Assembly (NCBI GenBank): GCA_036524005.1
Contig: DATDDB010000093.1
Coordinates: 1-28,544, forward strand
Length of the DNA stretch: 28,544 nt
Direction of reading: 5' to 3'
DNA from: DATDDB01 sp036524005
Lineage (GTDB): Bacteria; Pseudomonadota; Gammaproteobacteria; Burkholderiales; Gallionellaceae
Part shown: positions 14,867 through 25,402 of the stretch, piece by piece
Position numbering within the stretch: the first letter of the stretch is position 1
How the letters are laid out: every line of letters starts with the position of its first letter
Translations under genes and position numbers: made by a program
The notes under the pieces: model-generated
Database searches by the model: none
Told to the model about the DNA's origin: nothing
Seen by the model: the letters and a program-made list of their open reading frames with translations, nothing else

Positions 14867-15978
14867 AATATGTGGATGAATTCCGCGACGGCGCACTCGC
14901 CAGAAATATTGCCGCCCATATCGCGCTCGAGGCGACCGCCCCTTCCGGCTATCGGCTGATGGAATTTTGCGGCGGCCACACCCACGCCATTTCGCGCTAC
15001 GGCATTGCCGACCTGCTGCCGCCCAATGTGCGCATGATACACGGCCCTGGCTGCCCGGTTTGCGTGCTGCCCATCGGCCGCGTGGACCAGGCGATATGCC
15101 TGGCGCGCGAGCAGGGCGTGATCCTGTGCACCTATGCCGATACCCTGCGCGTACCCTGTTCGGACAGCCTTACCCTGATGCGCGCCAAGGCGGACGGGGC
15201 CGATGTGCGCATGGTCTATTCCACACAGGACGCGCTGAACATTTCACGTGACAATCCGGGCCGGGAAGTGGTGTTCTTCGCCATCGGCTTCGAGACCACC
15301 ACGCCGCCCACCGCCGTGGCGGTCAGGCAGGCTCGCACCGCCGGGCTGCATAACTTCAGCATCCTGTGCAACCACGTGCTCACCCCGGCGGCCATGCACG
15401 CCATACTTGCCACCGGCAGCAAGGTGGCGCTGGATGGTTTTGTCGGCCCGGCGCATGTTTCCACGGTCATCGGCAGCCAGCCCTATGAGCCGTTTGCCCG
15501 CGACTACGGCAAACCGGTGGTCATCGCCGGATTCGAGCCGCTCGACGTGATGCAAGCCATACTCATGCTGGTGCGCCAGGTCAACGCGGGCCGCGCCGAG
15601 GTCGAAAACGAATTCACCCGCGCCGTGAGCCGCACCGGCAACCTCAAGGCGCAGGCGCTGGTGGATGAATGCTTCGAATTGCGCGACGCGTTCGAGTGGC
15701 GCGGGCTGGGTACGCTGCCCCACAGCGCATTGCAGCTGCGCCCCGAGTTTGCCGGATTCGACGCGGAGCTTAAATTCGGCATCGGTTATGTGGCAGTGGC
15801 GGACCACAAGGCCTGCGAATGCGCCGCCATCCTGCGCGGCGAGAAGCATCCGCGGGAATGCCGGATATTCGGCACGGCATGCACCCCGGCCAGCCCGGTC
15901 GGTTCCTGCATGGTGTCCTCCGAAGGCGCCTGTGCCGCGCACTACACCTATGGACGATTCCGGGAGGCTGCCCAATGA
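14863..15978 (+). CDS. hypD: Hydrogenase Fe(CN)2CO assembly protein HypD
   Basis: A 371-residue scaffold protein on which the Fe(CN)2CO group is built with HypC and HypE. Conserved FCGGHTHAISRYG (35-47) and HGPGCPVCVLP (60-70) hold the C36, C64 and C67 redox and iron-binding residues. FAIGFETTTPPTA is in the middle. The C-terminal 4Fe-4S region (CECAAIL through CRIFGTACTPASPVGSCMVS) contains the clustered cysteines. Full length; coupled to hypC upstream and hypE downstream by 4-bp overlaps. Confidence 0.95.
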   Translation: MKYVDEFRDGALARNIAAHIALEATAPSGYRLMEFCGGHTHAISRYGIADLLPPNVRMIHGPGCPVCVLPIGRVDQAICLAREQGVILCTYADTLRVPCSDSLTLMRAKADGADVRMVYSTQDALNISRDNPGREVVFFAIGFETTTPPTAVAVRQARTAGLHNFSILCNHVLTPAAMHAILATGSKVALDGFVGPAHVSTVIGSQPYEPFARDYGKPVVIAGFEPLDVMQAILMLVRQVNAGRAEVENEFTRAVSRTGNLKAQALVDECFELRDAFEWRGLGTLPHSALQLRPEFAGFDAELKFGIGYVAVADHKACECAAILRGEKHPRECRIFGTACTPASPVGSCMVSSEGACAAHYTYGRFREAAQ

Positions 15979-17024
15979 ACCGAAACAAACCGGAGTACGC
16001 GCGCGGGCTGGATATCCGGCACGGACGGGTGGAGATGTCGCATGGCGCAGGCGGACGCGCCATGGCACAGTTGATCGCCGGGCTGTTCGCCCCTGCATTC
16101 GACAACCCTTATCTGGCAAGCGGCAACGACGGCGCATTGCTGCCCCAGGTGACGGGGCGGCTGGTGATGTCCAGCGACAGCCACGTGGTTTCACCGCTGT
16201 TCTTTGCGGGCGGCGACATCGGCAGCCTGTCGGTGCATGGCACCATCAACGATGTGGCGATGATGGGCGCGCAGCCGCTGTATCTTTCCGCCTCCTTCAT
16301 ACTCGAGGAAGGCTTTCCGCTCTCCGACCTGAAGCGCATCGTCGATTCCATGTCGAGTGCTGCAAAAGCGGCGGGCGTTCCCATTGTCACGGGCGACACC
16401 AAAGTCGTCGAGTGCGGCAAGGGCGATGGCGTGTTCATCACCACCGCCGGGGTGGGCGTGGTGCGCGACGGTATCACTTTGTCCGGCGAGCTAGCGCAAC
16501 CGGGCGACGCGATACTGCTGTCCGGCACGATAGGCGACCATGGCATGGCGGTGCTTTCGCAGCGCGAAAACCTGGGCTTCGATGCACCCATCGTGTCCGA
16601 CACGGCCGCACTGCACGGCCTGGTCGACACCATGCTGGACAGCGGCGCCAGGCTGCGCGTGCTGCGCGACCCGACACGCGGCGGACTGGCGGCCACGCTC
16701 AACGAGATCGCGCGCCAGTCCGGCGTCGGCATGATGCTGCAGGAATCCGCCATCCCGGTGAAGCGGGCGGTCGAATCGGCCTGCGAGTTTCTGGGGCTGG
16801 ACCCGCTCTATGTCGCCAACGAAGGCAAGCTGATCGCCATCTGCGATGCGCAGGATGCGCCGCGCCTGCTCGAAACGATGCGCGCCCATCCCCTGGCGTG
16901 CGAAGCCGCCGTCATCGGCGAAATCGTGGCAGACAGCTATAACTTTGTGCAGATGACCACCAAGCTGGGCGGGCGCCGCGTGGTCGACTGGCTGACCGGA
17001 GAACAGTTGCCGCGGATTTGTTGA
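15975..17024 (+). CDS. hypE: Hydrogenase maturation protein HypE (thiocyanate carrier)
   Basis: A 349-residue PurM/AIR-synthase-fold enzyme that receives the carbamoyl group from HypF and dehydrates it, using ATP, to a protein thiocyanate. MSHGAGGRAMAQL near the N-terminus, SGNDGALL, GDIGSLSVHGTINDVAMMGA and DPTRGGLAATLNEIA match the family. The protein ends in PRIC, the C-terminal cysteine that carries the cyanide group. The ATG at 15975 (GGGAGG nine bases upstream) overlaps the hypD stop. It is the last gene of the hydrogenase block, stopping 15 bp from the oppositely oriented V-ATPase operon. Confidence 0.95.
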   Translation: MNRNKPEYARGLDIRHGRVEMSHGAGGRAMAQLIAGLFAPAFDNPYLASGNDGALLPQVTGRLVMSSDSHVVSPLFFAGGDIGSLSVHGTINDVAMMGAQPLYLSASFILEEGFPLSDLKRIVDSMSSAAKAAGVPIVTGDTKVVECGKGDGVFITTAGVGVVRDGITLSGELAQPGDAILLSGTIGDHGMAVLSQRENLGFDAPIVSDTAALHGLVDTMLDSGARLRVLRDPTRGGLAATLNEIARQSGVGMMLQESAIPVKRAVESACEFLGLDPLYVANEGKLIAICDAQDAPRLLETMRAHPLACEAAVIGEIVADSYNFVQMTTKLGGRRVVDWLTGEQLPRIC

Positions 17025-17031
17025 AGGTCGA

Positions 17032-17054
17032 GGCCGAAGCTAGTTGCTTCCGGC
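17032..17054. terminator. Possible shared hairpin between convergent operons
   Basis: GGCCGAAGC (17032-17040) pairs with GCTTCCGGCC (17045-17054) with one bulged base and a short loop. It covers the stop codon of the ATPase D subunit and begins eight bases after the hypE stop. It is nearly symmetrical, so it could act on both transcripts. No T-run follows on either strand, so efficient intrinsic termination is doubtful. Confidence 0.35.
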
Positions 17055-17672
17055 CGATTCCATCTGGTCGCGCATCAGCTTGAGCTGGAACATGGTGTTG
17101 CGTTCCTCCTCGGACAGCACCGCCTCGATGTAGTGTATGGTGGCGTGATAGCGCGGGATGACATTGTACTTGAGCGCATTCACGCGCTTCTGCGTCTTGC
17201 GCTGTTCAGTGAGCAGGCGCCACAGCGCGGTCTCCGCCTCGCCCAGTTGCGCCAGCAGCACGGCAATTTCCGCCATGCGCCGGCGCGCCTCATCGAAGCT
17301 GGCATCGGTCCACATCAGGCCCACGGGCAGCAGCGGCGCGCTCTCCACGGACACCGTGGGGTATTCGATGCCGATGCTGCTGCGCGGCAGGATGTGGACA
17401 GACAAGGCAGGCTTCAGACCCAGCACCGCTTGGCGCAACTGGGTGCTGCCCATGCGCATGTGGGCGATGGACAACCAGTAGTAGGTATCCTGCAGGGTGC
17501 TGCGCACTTTCCGGCGCAACTCCTGGTAGCTGCGGAGGCGCTGGTGCACCAGGCGCGTGAGCAGCTCGCGCTTGCGCTCCAGCAGGTCGTGGCCGTGTTG
17601 CAGCGACACCACCTGGCGCCGCAGCGAGAGCAGCGTGCTCTTGGTGGGGCGTACCTTAAGGCGGCCTTTCAT
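17040..17672 (-). CDS. atpD: V/A-type ATPase subunit D (central stalk)
   Basis: A 210-residue rotor shaft subunit D of a V/A-type ATPase, joining the A3B3 head to the membrane ring. The N-terminal RLKVRPTKSTLLSLRRQV and the C-terminal helix RVNALKYNVIPRYHATIHYIE match the paired coiled-coil helices that form the shaft. The ATG at 17672 overlaps the subunit B stop (ATGA). Last gene of the operon. Subunit letters follow the V/A nomenclature, so atpD here is not the F-type beta gene. Confidence 0.93.
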   Translation of the reverse strand: MKGRLKVRPTKSTLLSLRRQVVSLQHGHDLLERKRELLTRLVHQRLRSYQELRRKVRSTLQDTYYWLSIAHMRMGSTQLRQAVLGLKPALSVHILPRSSIGIEYPTVSVESAPLLPVGLMWTDASFDEARRRMAEIAVLLAQLGEAETALWRLLTEQRKTQKRVNALKYNVIPRYHATIHYIEAVLSEEERNTMFQLKLMRDQMESAGSN

Positions 17673-19066
17673 CTCGGCTCCAGCGGAGCTTCCTGCCAGT
17701 GGTGGTACTTTGCGATGTCCGCAGCGCTGACCCGGGTCAATGCCGCGGGCGGCAGCAGCGACAGCAGCTCCCACGCCAGCTCCAGCGTCTCCACTATGCT
17801 GCGCTCCTGGCTTTCGCCCTGGCCGACGAAGCGCCGCTCGAAGGCTTCGGCAAAGCTCAAGTAGTCGCGGTCGGTCTCGGAGAGCTCGTCCGCGCCGATG
17901 ATCGAGGCCAAGTTGCGCACCTCCAGCGCGCGCGCATAGGAGGCGTAGAGCTGGCTGGCCACCCGGCCGTGGTCCTCGCGCGTGTGGTCCTTGCCGATGC
18001 CGTCCTTCATCAGGCGCGACAGCGAAGGCGGAATATCCACCGGAGGATAGACGCCCAGGTTGTTCAACGCGCGGCTCAGCACCAGCTGGCCCTCGGTGAT
18101 GTAGCCGGTGAGGTCGGGGATCGGGTGGGTGATGTCGTCCGAGGGCATCGAGACCACCGGCATCATGGTGATCGAGCCGTGGCGCTCGCGGATGCGTCCG
18201 GCGCGCTCGTAGATTTCCGCGAGGTCGGAATACAAATAGCCGGGATAACCCTTGCGCGCGGGCACATCGCCCTTGGCGGTGGCCACCTCGCGCAGCGCCT
18301 CGGCATAGTGCGTCATGTCGGTCATCACCACCAGCACGTGCAGGTCGAGGTCGAACGCGAGGTATTCCGCCACGGTGAGCGCCGCGCGCGGCAGGATCAG
18401 ACGCTCGATGGCGGGCTCGTCCGCCAGGTTGAGGAACATCACCACGTTGCGCAGCACGCCGCTTTCGGAGAAGGTCTCGCGGAAGAAACTGGCATCGGAA
18501 AACGATATTCCCATGGCGGCGAATACCACGGCGAACTGCGTCTCCTCGCCCGGCAGCTTGGCCTGGCGCACGATCTGCGCCGCCAGGCGGTTGTGCGGCA
18601 GGCCCGAGCCCGAGAAGATCGGCAGCTTCTGCCCGCGCACCAGCGAATTCAGGCCGTCCACCGCCGAGATGCCGGTCTGGATGAATTCGCGCGGGTAGGC
18701 GCGCGCCGCCGGGTTCACCGGCGCGCCATTCACGTTGCGCCTCAGCTTGGTGAACAGCGGCGGGCGCCCGTCGCGCGGCTGCCCCAGGCCGTTGAACACA
18801 CGCCCCAGAATGTCGGGGGAAAGCGGTATCTCGAACGGCTGGTCGAGAAAGCGCACCCAGGTGTTTTCCAGGTCGAGATTGTCGGTTCCTTCCAGCACCT
18901 GGATCAGCACCACCTCGTTGGAGGTGCGGATCACCTGGCCGTTGCGCCGCCGTCCGCTGCGGTCGCGCACCGACACGCGGTCGCCCAGCGCCACGCCCGG
19001 CACGCCGCGCATATACAGCAGGCCGCCACGCGCGGCCGATGCCATGCGGTATTCCTTATCGCTCAT
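17669..19066 (-). CDS. atpB: V/A-type ATPase subunit B (non-catalytic)
   Basis: A 465-residue nucleotide-binding regulatory subunit B. It has the B-type loop FSGSGLPHNRLAAQI instead of a Walker A lysine motif, followed by VVFAAMGISFSDASFF. DLAEIYERAGRIRERHGSITMMPVVSMPSDDITHPIPDLTGYITEGQ-type sequence, visible around residues 285-330, is diagnostic of the family. The ATG at 19066 has GGGGGT upstream. A 28-bp gap separates it from subunit A, and it overlaps subunit D. Confidence 0.95.
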   Translation of the reverse strand: MSDKEYRMASAARGGLLYMRGVPGVALGDRVSVRDRSGRRRNGQVIRTSNEVVLIQVLEGTDNLDLENTWVRFLDQPFEIPLSPDILGRVFNGLGQPRDGRPPLFTKLRRNVNGAPVNPAARAYPREFIQTGISAVDGLNSLVRGQKLPIFSGSGLPHNRLAAQIVRQAKLPGEETQFAVVFAAMGISFSDASFFRETFSESGVLRNVVMFLNLADEPAIERLILPRAALTVAEYLAFDLDLHVLVVMTDMTHYAEALREVATAKGDVPARKGYPGYLYSDLAEIYERAGRIRERHGSITMMPVVSMPSDDITHPIPDLTGYITEGQLVLSRALNNLGVYPPVDIPPSLSRLMKDGIGKDHTREDHGRVASQLYASYARALEVRNLASIIGADELSETDRDYLSFAEAFERRFVGQGESQERSIVETLELAWELLSLLPPAALTRVSAADIAKYHHWQEAPLEPR

Positions 19067-19094
19067 CGCTACCCCCGTTCATATGCTGGCCCGG

Positions 19095-20894
<1,800 letters not shown>

Positions 20895-21533
20895 CTAGTT
20901 CCCTCCCGCACCGCCCGCCGGCGCCAACCGTTCGGCGATGACATTTTGCAGCTGCTCGCCCAGGCGCTCCTGGCGCCCCTCGAAGGTGTTGTCGAAGCGG
21001 ATATTGCGATCCGCGCTGGCAACCAGCACTCCGCCGGTGCAATCAATGACTTCATCAGAGAGCGTCAGCTGCTTGCCTGGCGCTGCCTGTTGCGCGATGC
21101 TGTCCCAATCCCGCCGCAGCCGCTGCAAGTCGCGCGCATTCGACTGCACGGTCAGCTCATTGCGCTCGATGGCAGCGGCGCCCTCGCGCAGCCAGGCATG
21201 CAGCAGCGGCAGATAGCGCTGCTCGTCCTCCGCAAGCTGCTGCAGGCGCGCAGGCATGTGACCGAGCACGGTGTTCACCAAGTCCAGGCGCAGGCGGTCA
21301 AGTTCTGCGCGCAGCTGCAGTTCGGCGGCCTGCACCTGCTGCTGGTAGGTGCGCTCTGCCTGGGCCTTTGCTGCCGCGGTGGCGCGTTCCTCATCATTGC
21401 GCAGGCGCTGGCTCGCTTCCGCAAGCAGGGTATCGTGCTCCTGCCGGCCATGCGTGAGATATTCCTCGGCCAGCTTGTTAGCCCGGTCGACCAGCGCGGA
21501 TTCCAGACCGCTGATTTCGTCCGCTTCGCTCAT
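20895..21533 (-). CDS. atpE: V/A-type ATPase subunit E (peripheral stalk)
   Basis: A 212-residue subunit E. An N-terminal charged helix (about 1-95) forms the coiled-coil stalk with subunit G/H, and a C-terminal globular domain (about 100-212) binds the head. Alanine/glutamine/arginine heptads such as RATAAAKAQAERTYQQQVQA are visible, and GGVLVASADRNIRFDNTFEGR is the conserved C-terminal motif. The start overlaps the subunit F stop by four bases. Confidence 0.9.
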   Translation of the reverse strand: MSEADEISGLESALVDRANKLAEEYLTHGRQEHDTLLAEASQRLRNDEERATAAAKAQAERTYQQQVQAAELQLRAELDRLRLDLVNTVLGHMPARLQQLAEDEQRYLPLLHAWLREGAAAIERNELTVQSNARDLQRLRRDWDSIAQQAAPGKQLTLSDEVIDCTGGVLVASADRNIRFDNTFEGRQERLGEQLQNVIAERLAPAGGAGGN

Positions 21534-21907
21534 CCCTTCACCTCAAGCGCCTCGGCGCCCAGTATCTGCTGCACCAGGGTCTCCACGCGCGAATGGTAAT
21601 TCTCCGTCAGGCCGAGTTCCGGAATTTCAGTGATCACGATGCGTCCGCCTTCGTTTTGCGCGCGCATCAGGTGGCGTCCGGGATTGCGCGCCAGGCTCTG
21701 CTCGATCACCACCAGTGCGGCCTGCTGCGTGCGCAACAGGTCGTGCATCAGCTTCTCGATCTCCTCGGGCGCGGGATTGACGTGCGTCTCGAAACCGATC
21801 AGCGCAAATCCCTCCATCAGTGCGGCGCTGCCCAGCGCGATCATACGCGCGGGCGCGATCAGCGGCGCCTGCCTGCCCTCTCCCGGTTGTGGCGCGCCGT
21901 TGCTCAT
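21530..21907 (-). CDS. atpF: V/A-type ATPase subunit F
   Basis: A 125-residue central-stalk regulatory subunit F with a CheY-like fold. Features are a short disordered N-terminus (SNGAPQPGEGRQAP), then ALGSAALMEGFALIGFET, IEKLMHDLLRTQQAALVVIEQSLA and RIVITEIPELG. It is slightly longer than the usual ~100-110 residues because of the N-terminal extension. The ATG at 21907 overlaps the stop of the K subunit gene and gives the only start that keeps the family core intact. Confidence 0.85.
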   Translation of the reverse strand: MSNGAPQPGEGRQAPLIAPARMIALGSAALMEGFALIGFETHVNPAPEEIEKLMHDLLRTQQAALVVIEQSLARNPGRHLMRAQNEGGRIVITEIPELGLTENYHSRVETLVQQILGAEALEVKG

Positions 21908-22350
21908 GCGATCTTGCCCAGCAGCAGGATGGTCACCACCAGGCCATAAATCGCGATCCCTTCCGCGAGGCCGAGGTAAATCAGGGTGCGGCCAAACATC
22001 TCCGGCTTTTCGGCGATGATGGCCAGCGAGGCCGCGCCCACCGGGCCGACCGCGAGCCCCGCGCCGAATGCGGCAAGCCCCGTGGGCAGCCCCGCGCCCA
22101 GCAACGCCAGCCCAAGTCCGGTGGAGATTTCGCCGTGCGGAGCAGCCGCCTGCTGCGCCAGCGCATCGTGCATGCCCAGCACCAGCAGGCCCAGGCTTGC
22201 CGACACAAAAACGGCAAGGTTGGCGGCAAGCGAGCCGCGCCACCAGCGCTGCGCGCGCGCGCCGTCATGCAGGGGGCGGAATTCCCGGTACACGCCCAGC
22301 CCGAAGGTCAGCAGCAGATTGAGCGCGATGATTGCGATGAGCCAGTCCAT
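21904..22350 (-). CDS. atpK: V/A-type ATPase membrane ring subunit K (c)
   Basis: A 148-residue proteolipid with four predicted membrane segments: ~3-21, ~40-60, ~77-102 and ~120-145. The last two form the rotor hairpin, with the ion-carrying carboxylate E130 in GLAEGIAIYGLVV. The first two are an extra N-terminal pair without a carboxylate, and ALAQQ after the second resembles a signal-peptidase site, so the mature protein may be the hairpin alone. The Gln/Thr Na+-ligand pattern of sodium-type rings is not seen (GAGLPTGLAAFG in the first hairpin helix), so proton coupling is inferred. The ATG at 22350 has AAAGGAA seven bases upstream. It lies between I and F. Confidence 0.88.
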   Translation of the reverse strand: MDWLIAIIALNLLLTFGLGVYREFRPLHDGARAQRWWRGSLAANLAVFVSASLGLLVLGMHDALAQQAAAPHGEISTGLGLALLGAGLPTGLAAFGAGLAVGPVGAASLAIIAEKPEMFGRTLIYLGLAEGIAIYGLVVTILLLGKIA

Positions 22351-22387
22351 GGTCGTTCCTTTCATATAGTAATGCGTTTTTTGCGAT

Positions 22388-24319
22388 TCATTTTTCCACC
22401 CCTTGGACCTTGATTCCCAGTCCCTTGCCGCCACCCAGCCTGAGCGGCTGGAATGCGCGCCCGTCGCCGCCGAAGAAGCGCGAAAACCCTTCGTAATATT
22501 CCAGGCGCAGGGTCTGGATGGCCACGATGCCGCCCTCCAGCACCAGGATGAAAATATTGCCCAGCACGACCGAGGCCCAGTAGCCCGTGGCATGCAGCAT
22601 GCTGCCCACGGTGAAGATGGCGATGGTGAGCGCAACGTGGTTCAGGCTGAATGCAGCGAGGCGCAGGAACGACAAGGTATTGGAGACGTAGCTCATCACT
22701 GCCTCGAATGCTTCCATCAGTGCAATCAGCGCGCGTTCCCAGACGGGGGCCGTGCGGTTGTGTTGCCAGGTTTGGGCCATCAATGCGCCGAGCGCGGCGA
22801 TGACCAGCAGCGCAGCCGGCATGTCCGGCCGGCCCTGCGTGCCGTAGCGGAATGCCTCGACGATCACGCCCAGATAGAGTGCCAGTCCAGCTGCGCCGTG
22901 CGCATCGAACAACGCTTCCTTGATGCGACCTTCGGCGATCCGGTTGCGGATGGTGAGCACGGTGGCGAGAACGATGAATGCCACGCCCCAGCCGAGCGCG
23001 ATGCCCAGCATGCGCAACGGATCGGAAAGGGGTGACATCCACAGCGGGTGCAGCACCTCCTCAAAGCCGAACACGCTGCCGTATAGCAGACCGAAAAACG
23101 CCGAGCTCGCACCCGCGGAAAACGCAAGCGCACTGTATTGACCGAGGCGCCGGCGCAGCAATATTCCGGCAAGCGCAATGACCGCCCCCTGCCCGGCGTC
23201 GCCGAACATCATGCCGAACATCAGCACGAACGTGACGGCAAACAGGATGGTAGGGTCGATCTCGCCGTAGCGCGGTACGCCGTAATTCAGCACCAGGCTC
23301 GCAAAGGGGCGCAGCCAGCGGTGGTGGCTGATGAGCGAGGGTACCAGCATGCGCTCGTCGGGGCGCGGGTCGCGCGCATGCAATGCATAGCGTCCGAAAA
23401 ATGTCTGGTCCAGCATGTGTTGCAGGCCGGGTATCCGCTCCGTCGGCATCCAGCCGCTCACCGTGGCGAGGTTGCCGCGCGCGCGCATCAGGGTGGAGAG
23501 CTCGGCATAGGGCGCGGCACATGCCAGGATGTGCGCCGCGTTATGCAGCCGCTCGCGCAGGTTATCCCTGGCGGGAGCGGCCAAGCGCTGTGCGTCCTCC
23601 TGAGCCAGCTGTGCGTTCAGGCGCTCAAGCTCAGCTGCAAGGCTGGCCCGCACCTCGGCGGGCCGGCCGTGAAACTCGGCGGGCACCTCGGTGGCGCGCC
23701 AGCCCGCGCTCTGGAATACGCGCTCCACATCGCCCGCGAGGCCTGTGGGTCCGGCCACGATGAGATGCACCTGTTCCAGCCCGGTAAAAAAGCGGATGGC
23801 GACGTGGCCTGCGAGGCCGATGGCTTCCTCAAAGCGCTGGATGTTGGCGCGCGGCACCATGCCCACGCGCAGGTTCATCACCCGGCTTTCCTTTTGCAGC
23901 TTGGTGAGGTCGATGTTGAGGCTCATGAACTGCTCGAGCGTCTTGTACAGCTGCGTGGCATGGCGGAAATCCTGGCGCAGGATGCGCATCCTTTCCTGCT
24001 GCTCCGAGCATTGCGCCCACTCCTGCCTGAGCCATGCGGTGGTGCTCTCCAGCTCTTCCAGCAACACCGGTTTTCCGGGTGCGCTCACCTCCTGCGGCAG
24101 AGCCATTTCGTAGTGAATGAAGATCTTGTCGAGTTGCGCCTGCCCCTCTCCGTGCGTCCGCCGGTACGCCTGGCCAGGCAATTCCGGCAGCTGTTCCGGG
24201 GTCGCCTCGCTGATCTCCGGATTGAAAGCGCCATGCATGGCGAGCACCAGGGCGGCCTGCGGCGCATCGTCCTTGAGCAGGCTGAGTGTGACGCGTTGCA
24301 TGGGGAGTGGGGTGAACAT
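22388..24319 (-). CDS. atpI: V/A-type ATPase subunit I (a)
   Basis: A 643-residue stator subunit carrying the ion half-channels. About 1-330 is the cytosolic arm with coiled coils; the C-terminal ~300 residues are membrane segments beginning at VTFVLMFGMMFGDAGQGAVIAL. The essential arginine facing the rotor carboxylate lies in NTLSFLRLAAFSLNHVAL, a conserved motif of this family. The ATG at 24319 has GAGG eight bases upstream; the next ATG (24301) lacks a site. It follows subunit C after nine bases. Confidence 0.92.
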   Translation of the reverse strand: MFTPLPMQRVTLSLLKDDAPQAALVLAMHGAFNPEISEATPEQLPELPGQAYRRTHGEGQAQLDKIFIHYEMALPQEVSAPGKPVLLEELESTTAWLRQEWAQCSEQQERMRILRQDFRHATQLYKTLEQFMSLNIDLTKLQKESRVMNLRVGMVPRANIQRFEEAIGLAGHVAIRFFTGLEQVHLIVAGPTGLAGDVERVFQSAGWRATEVPAEFHGRPAEVRASLAAELERLNAQLAQEDAQRLAAPARDNLRERLHNAAHILACAAPYAELSTLMRARGNLATVSGWMPTERIPGLQHMLDQTFFGRYALHARDPRPDERMLVPSLISHHRWLRPFASLVLNYGVPRYGEIDPTILFAVTFVLMFGMMFGDAGQGAVIALAGILLRRRLGQYSALAFSAGASSAFFGLLYGSVFGFEEVLHPLWMSPLSDPLRMLGIALGWGVAFIVLATVLTIRNRIAEGRIKEALFDAHGAAGLALYLGVIVEAFRYGTQGRPDMPAALLVIAALGALMAQTWQHNRTAPVWERALIALMEAFEAVMSYVSNTLSFLRLAAFSLNHVALTIAIFTVGSMLHATGYWASVVLGNIFILVLEGGIVAIQTLRLEYYEGFSRFFGGDGRAFQPLRLGGGKGLGIKVQGVEK

Positions 24320-24328
24320 CGCTGCGCC

Positions 24329-25402
24329 TCAGTGCAAAAGCCGGCTCTCGTCTCCGGAGCCCAGGCCGAGTGCGGCACGGATCATGTCCGGAGGCATCTT
24401 CAGGTCGTGGCCGCGCACGATCGCGCGCAGCCGCCTGAGATCGCGCTCGCGCAGCACCATGTAGCCCAGGGCGCGCGCCACATTGAATGTGCTGTGGTGC
24501 AGGGCGTGGGCCGCGATGCGCCAGCTTTCACGCTCCAGCCGCAGGGTCACCTCGGTGATATTGCGTGCGCCGGCAAGCAGGGTGGCATACGGCTGCGGCA
24601 GGTTGTTGATGGCATCTTCGAACGTGGCCTGCTGTGACAGCAACTGCAATTGCGGCGAGGACAGCCGGTGACTGGCGGGAATCAGCAGGTAGTAGGCCTG
24701 CGCTGCAGGCAGATTGTAGGCAAAGCGGTAGCGCAGCAGCCACACCAGGTTGACGCGATCGATGATGCTGCCGACGATGGCGCGCAGGTGGGAACCCGAT
24801 TCCTCATCCATGATATTGCCGCGCCGCCACAGCCCGGCGAAATAGCGCCGGTCGAGCGTGGCATCGAGCGCAAACAGCTGCTCGCCTTGCTCCAGCAAGT
24901 GGTGGGCCTGGCGTGCAATTTCGGCATAGGGCGTCTGCTCCAGCCGGCGCAACAATTCCGCCGAGGTATCGCACTGCAGGAGTTCGGCGACGGGCAGGGT
25001 CGTGAGATGCCCCATGTCTAGCAATTGCGCCTCTATCATGTGCTGCGGCTGCCCAGCCATCTTGCCGCGGATGAGCACTTTAAGATTGTTGAGCTCGAAA
25101 CGGTGTGCCCAGTAATTGAGCAGGTCGCGCGACGCACCGGATAATGGGCGGATCAGTATGGCCAGGTCCTTGAGCAGGAGGGTGACGTTGTTCTGGTCCA
25201 AATCGCCCACATACTGCGCAATGAGGGCGCCAGGCTCGAAAGGTTGGGGGCCATCGGCTTTGGTTCGCTGCACGCCCGCCGCAGCCTGAACTTCCCCGCC
25301 GCCCTGTCCGATCAGCGCCGCGATCTGCTCGAGGCTGAGCAATCGCCCGGCCAGCAGGCTGACGCGGCCGTTGAGATAGGCATATTGCGCCGCAGCGCTC
25401 AT
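24329..25402 (-). CDS. atpC: V/A-type ATPase subunit C (AC39/d type)
   Basis: A 357-residue funnel-shaped subunit that seats the central stalk on the membrane ring. It is all-helical and made of three similar repeats; the N-terminal YAYLNGRVSLLAGRLLSLEQIAALI, FELNNLKVLIRGKMAGQP and the C-terminal GYMVLRERDLRRLRAIVRG match the family. The ATG at 25402 overlaps the stop of the upstream stalk gene. Placing C second in the operon, before I and K, differs from the Thermus order as I recall it. Confidence 0.88.
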   Translation of the reverse strand: MSAAAQYAYLNGRVSLLAGRLLSLEQIAALIGQGGGEVQAAAGVQRTKADGPQPFEPGALIAQYVGDLDQNNVTLLLKDLAILIRPLSGASRDLLNYWAHRFELNNLKVLIRGKMAGQPQHMIEAQLLDMGHLTTLPVAELLQCDTSAELLRRLEQTPYAEIARQAHHLLEQGEQLFALDATLDRRYFAGLWRRGNIMDEESGSHLRAIVGSIIDRVNLVWLLRYRFAYNLPAAQAYYLLIPASHRLSSPQLQLLSQQATFEDAINNLPQPYATLLAGARNITEVTLRLERESWRIAAHALHHSTFNVARALGYMVLRERDLRRLRAIVRGHDLKMPPDMIRAALGLGSGDESRLLH

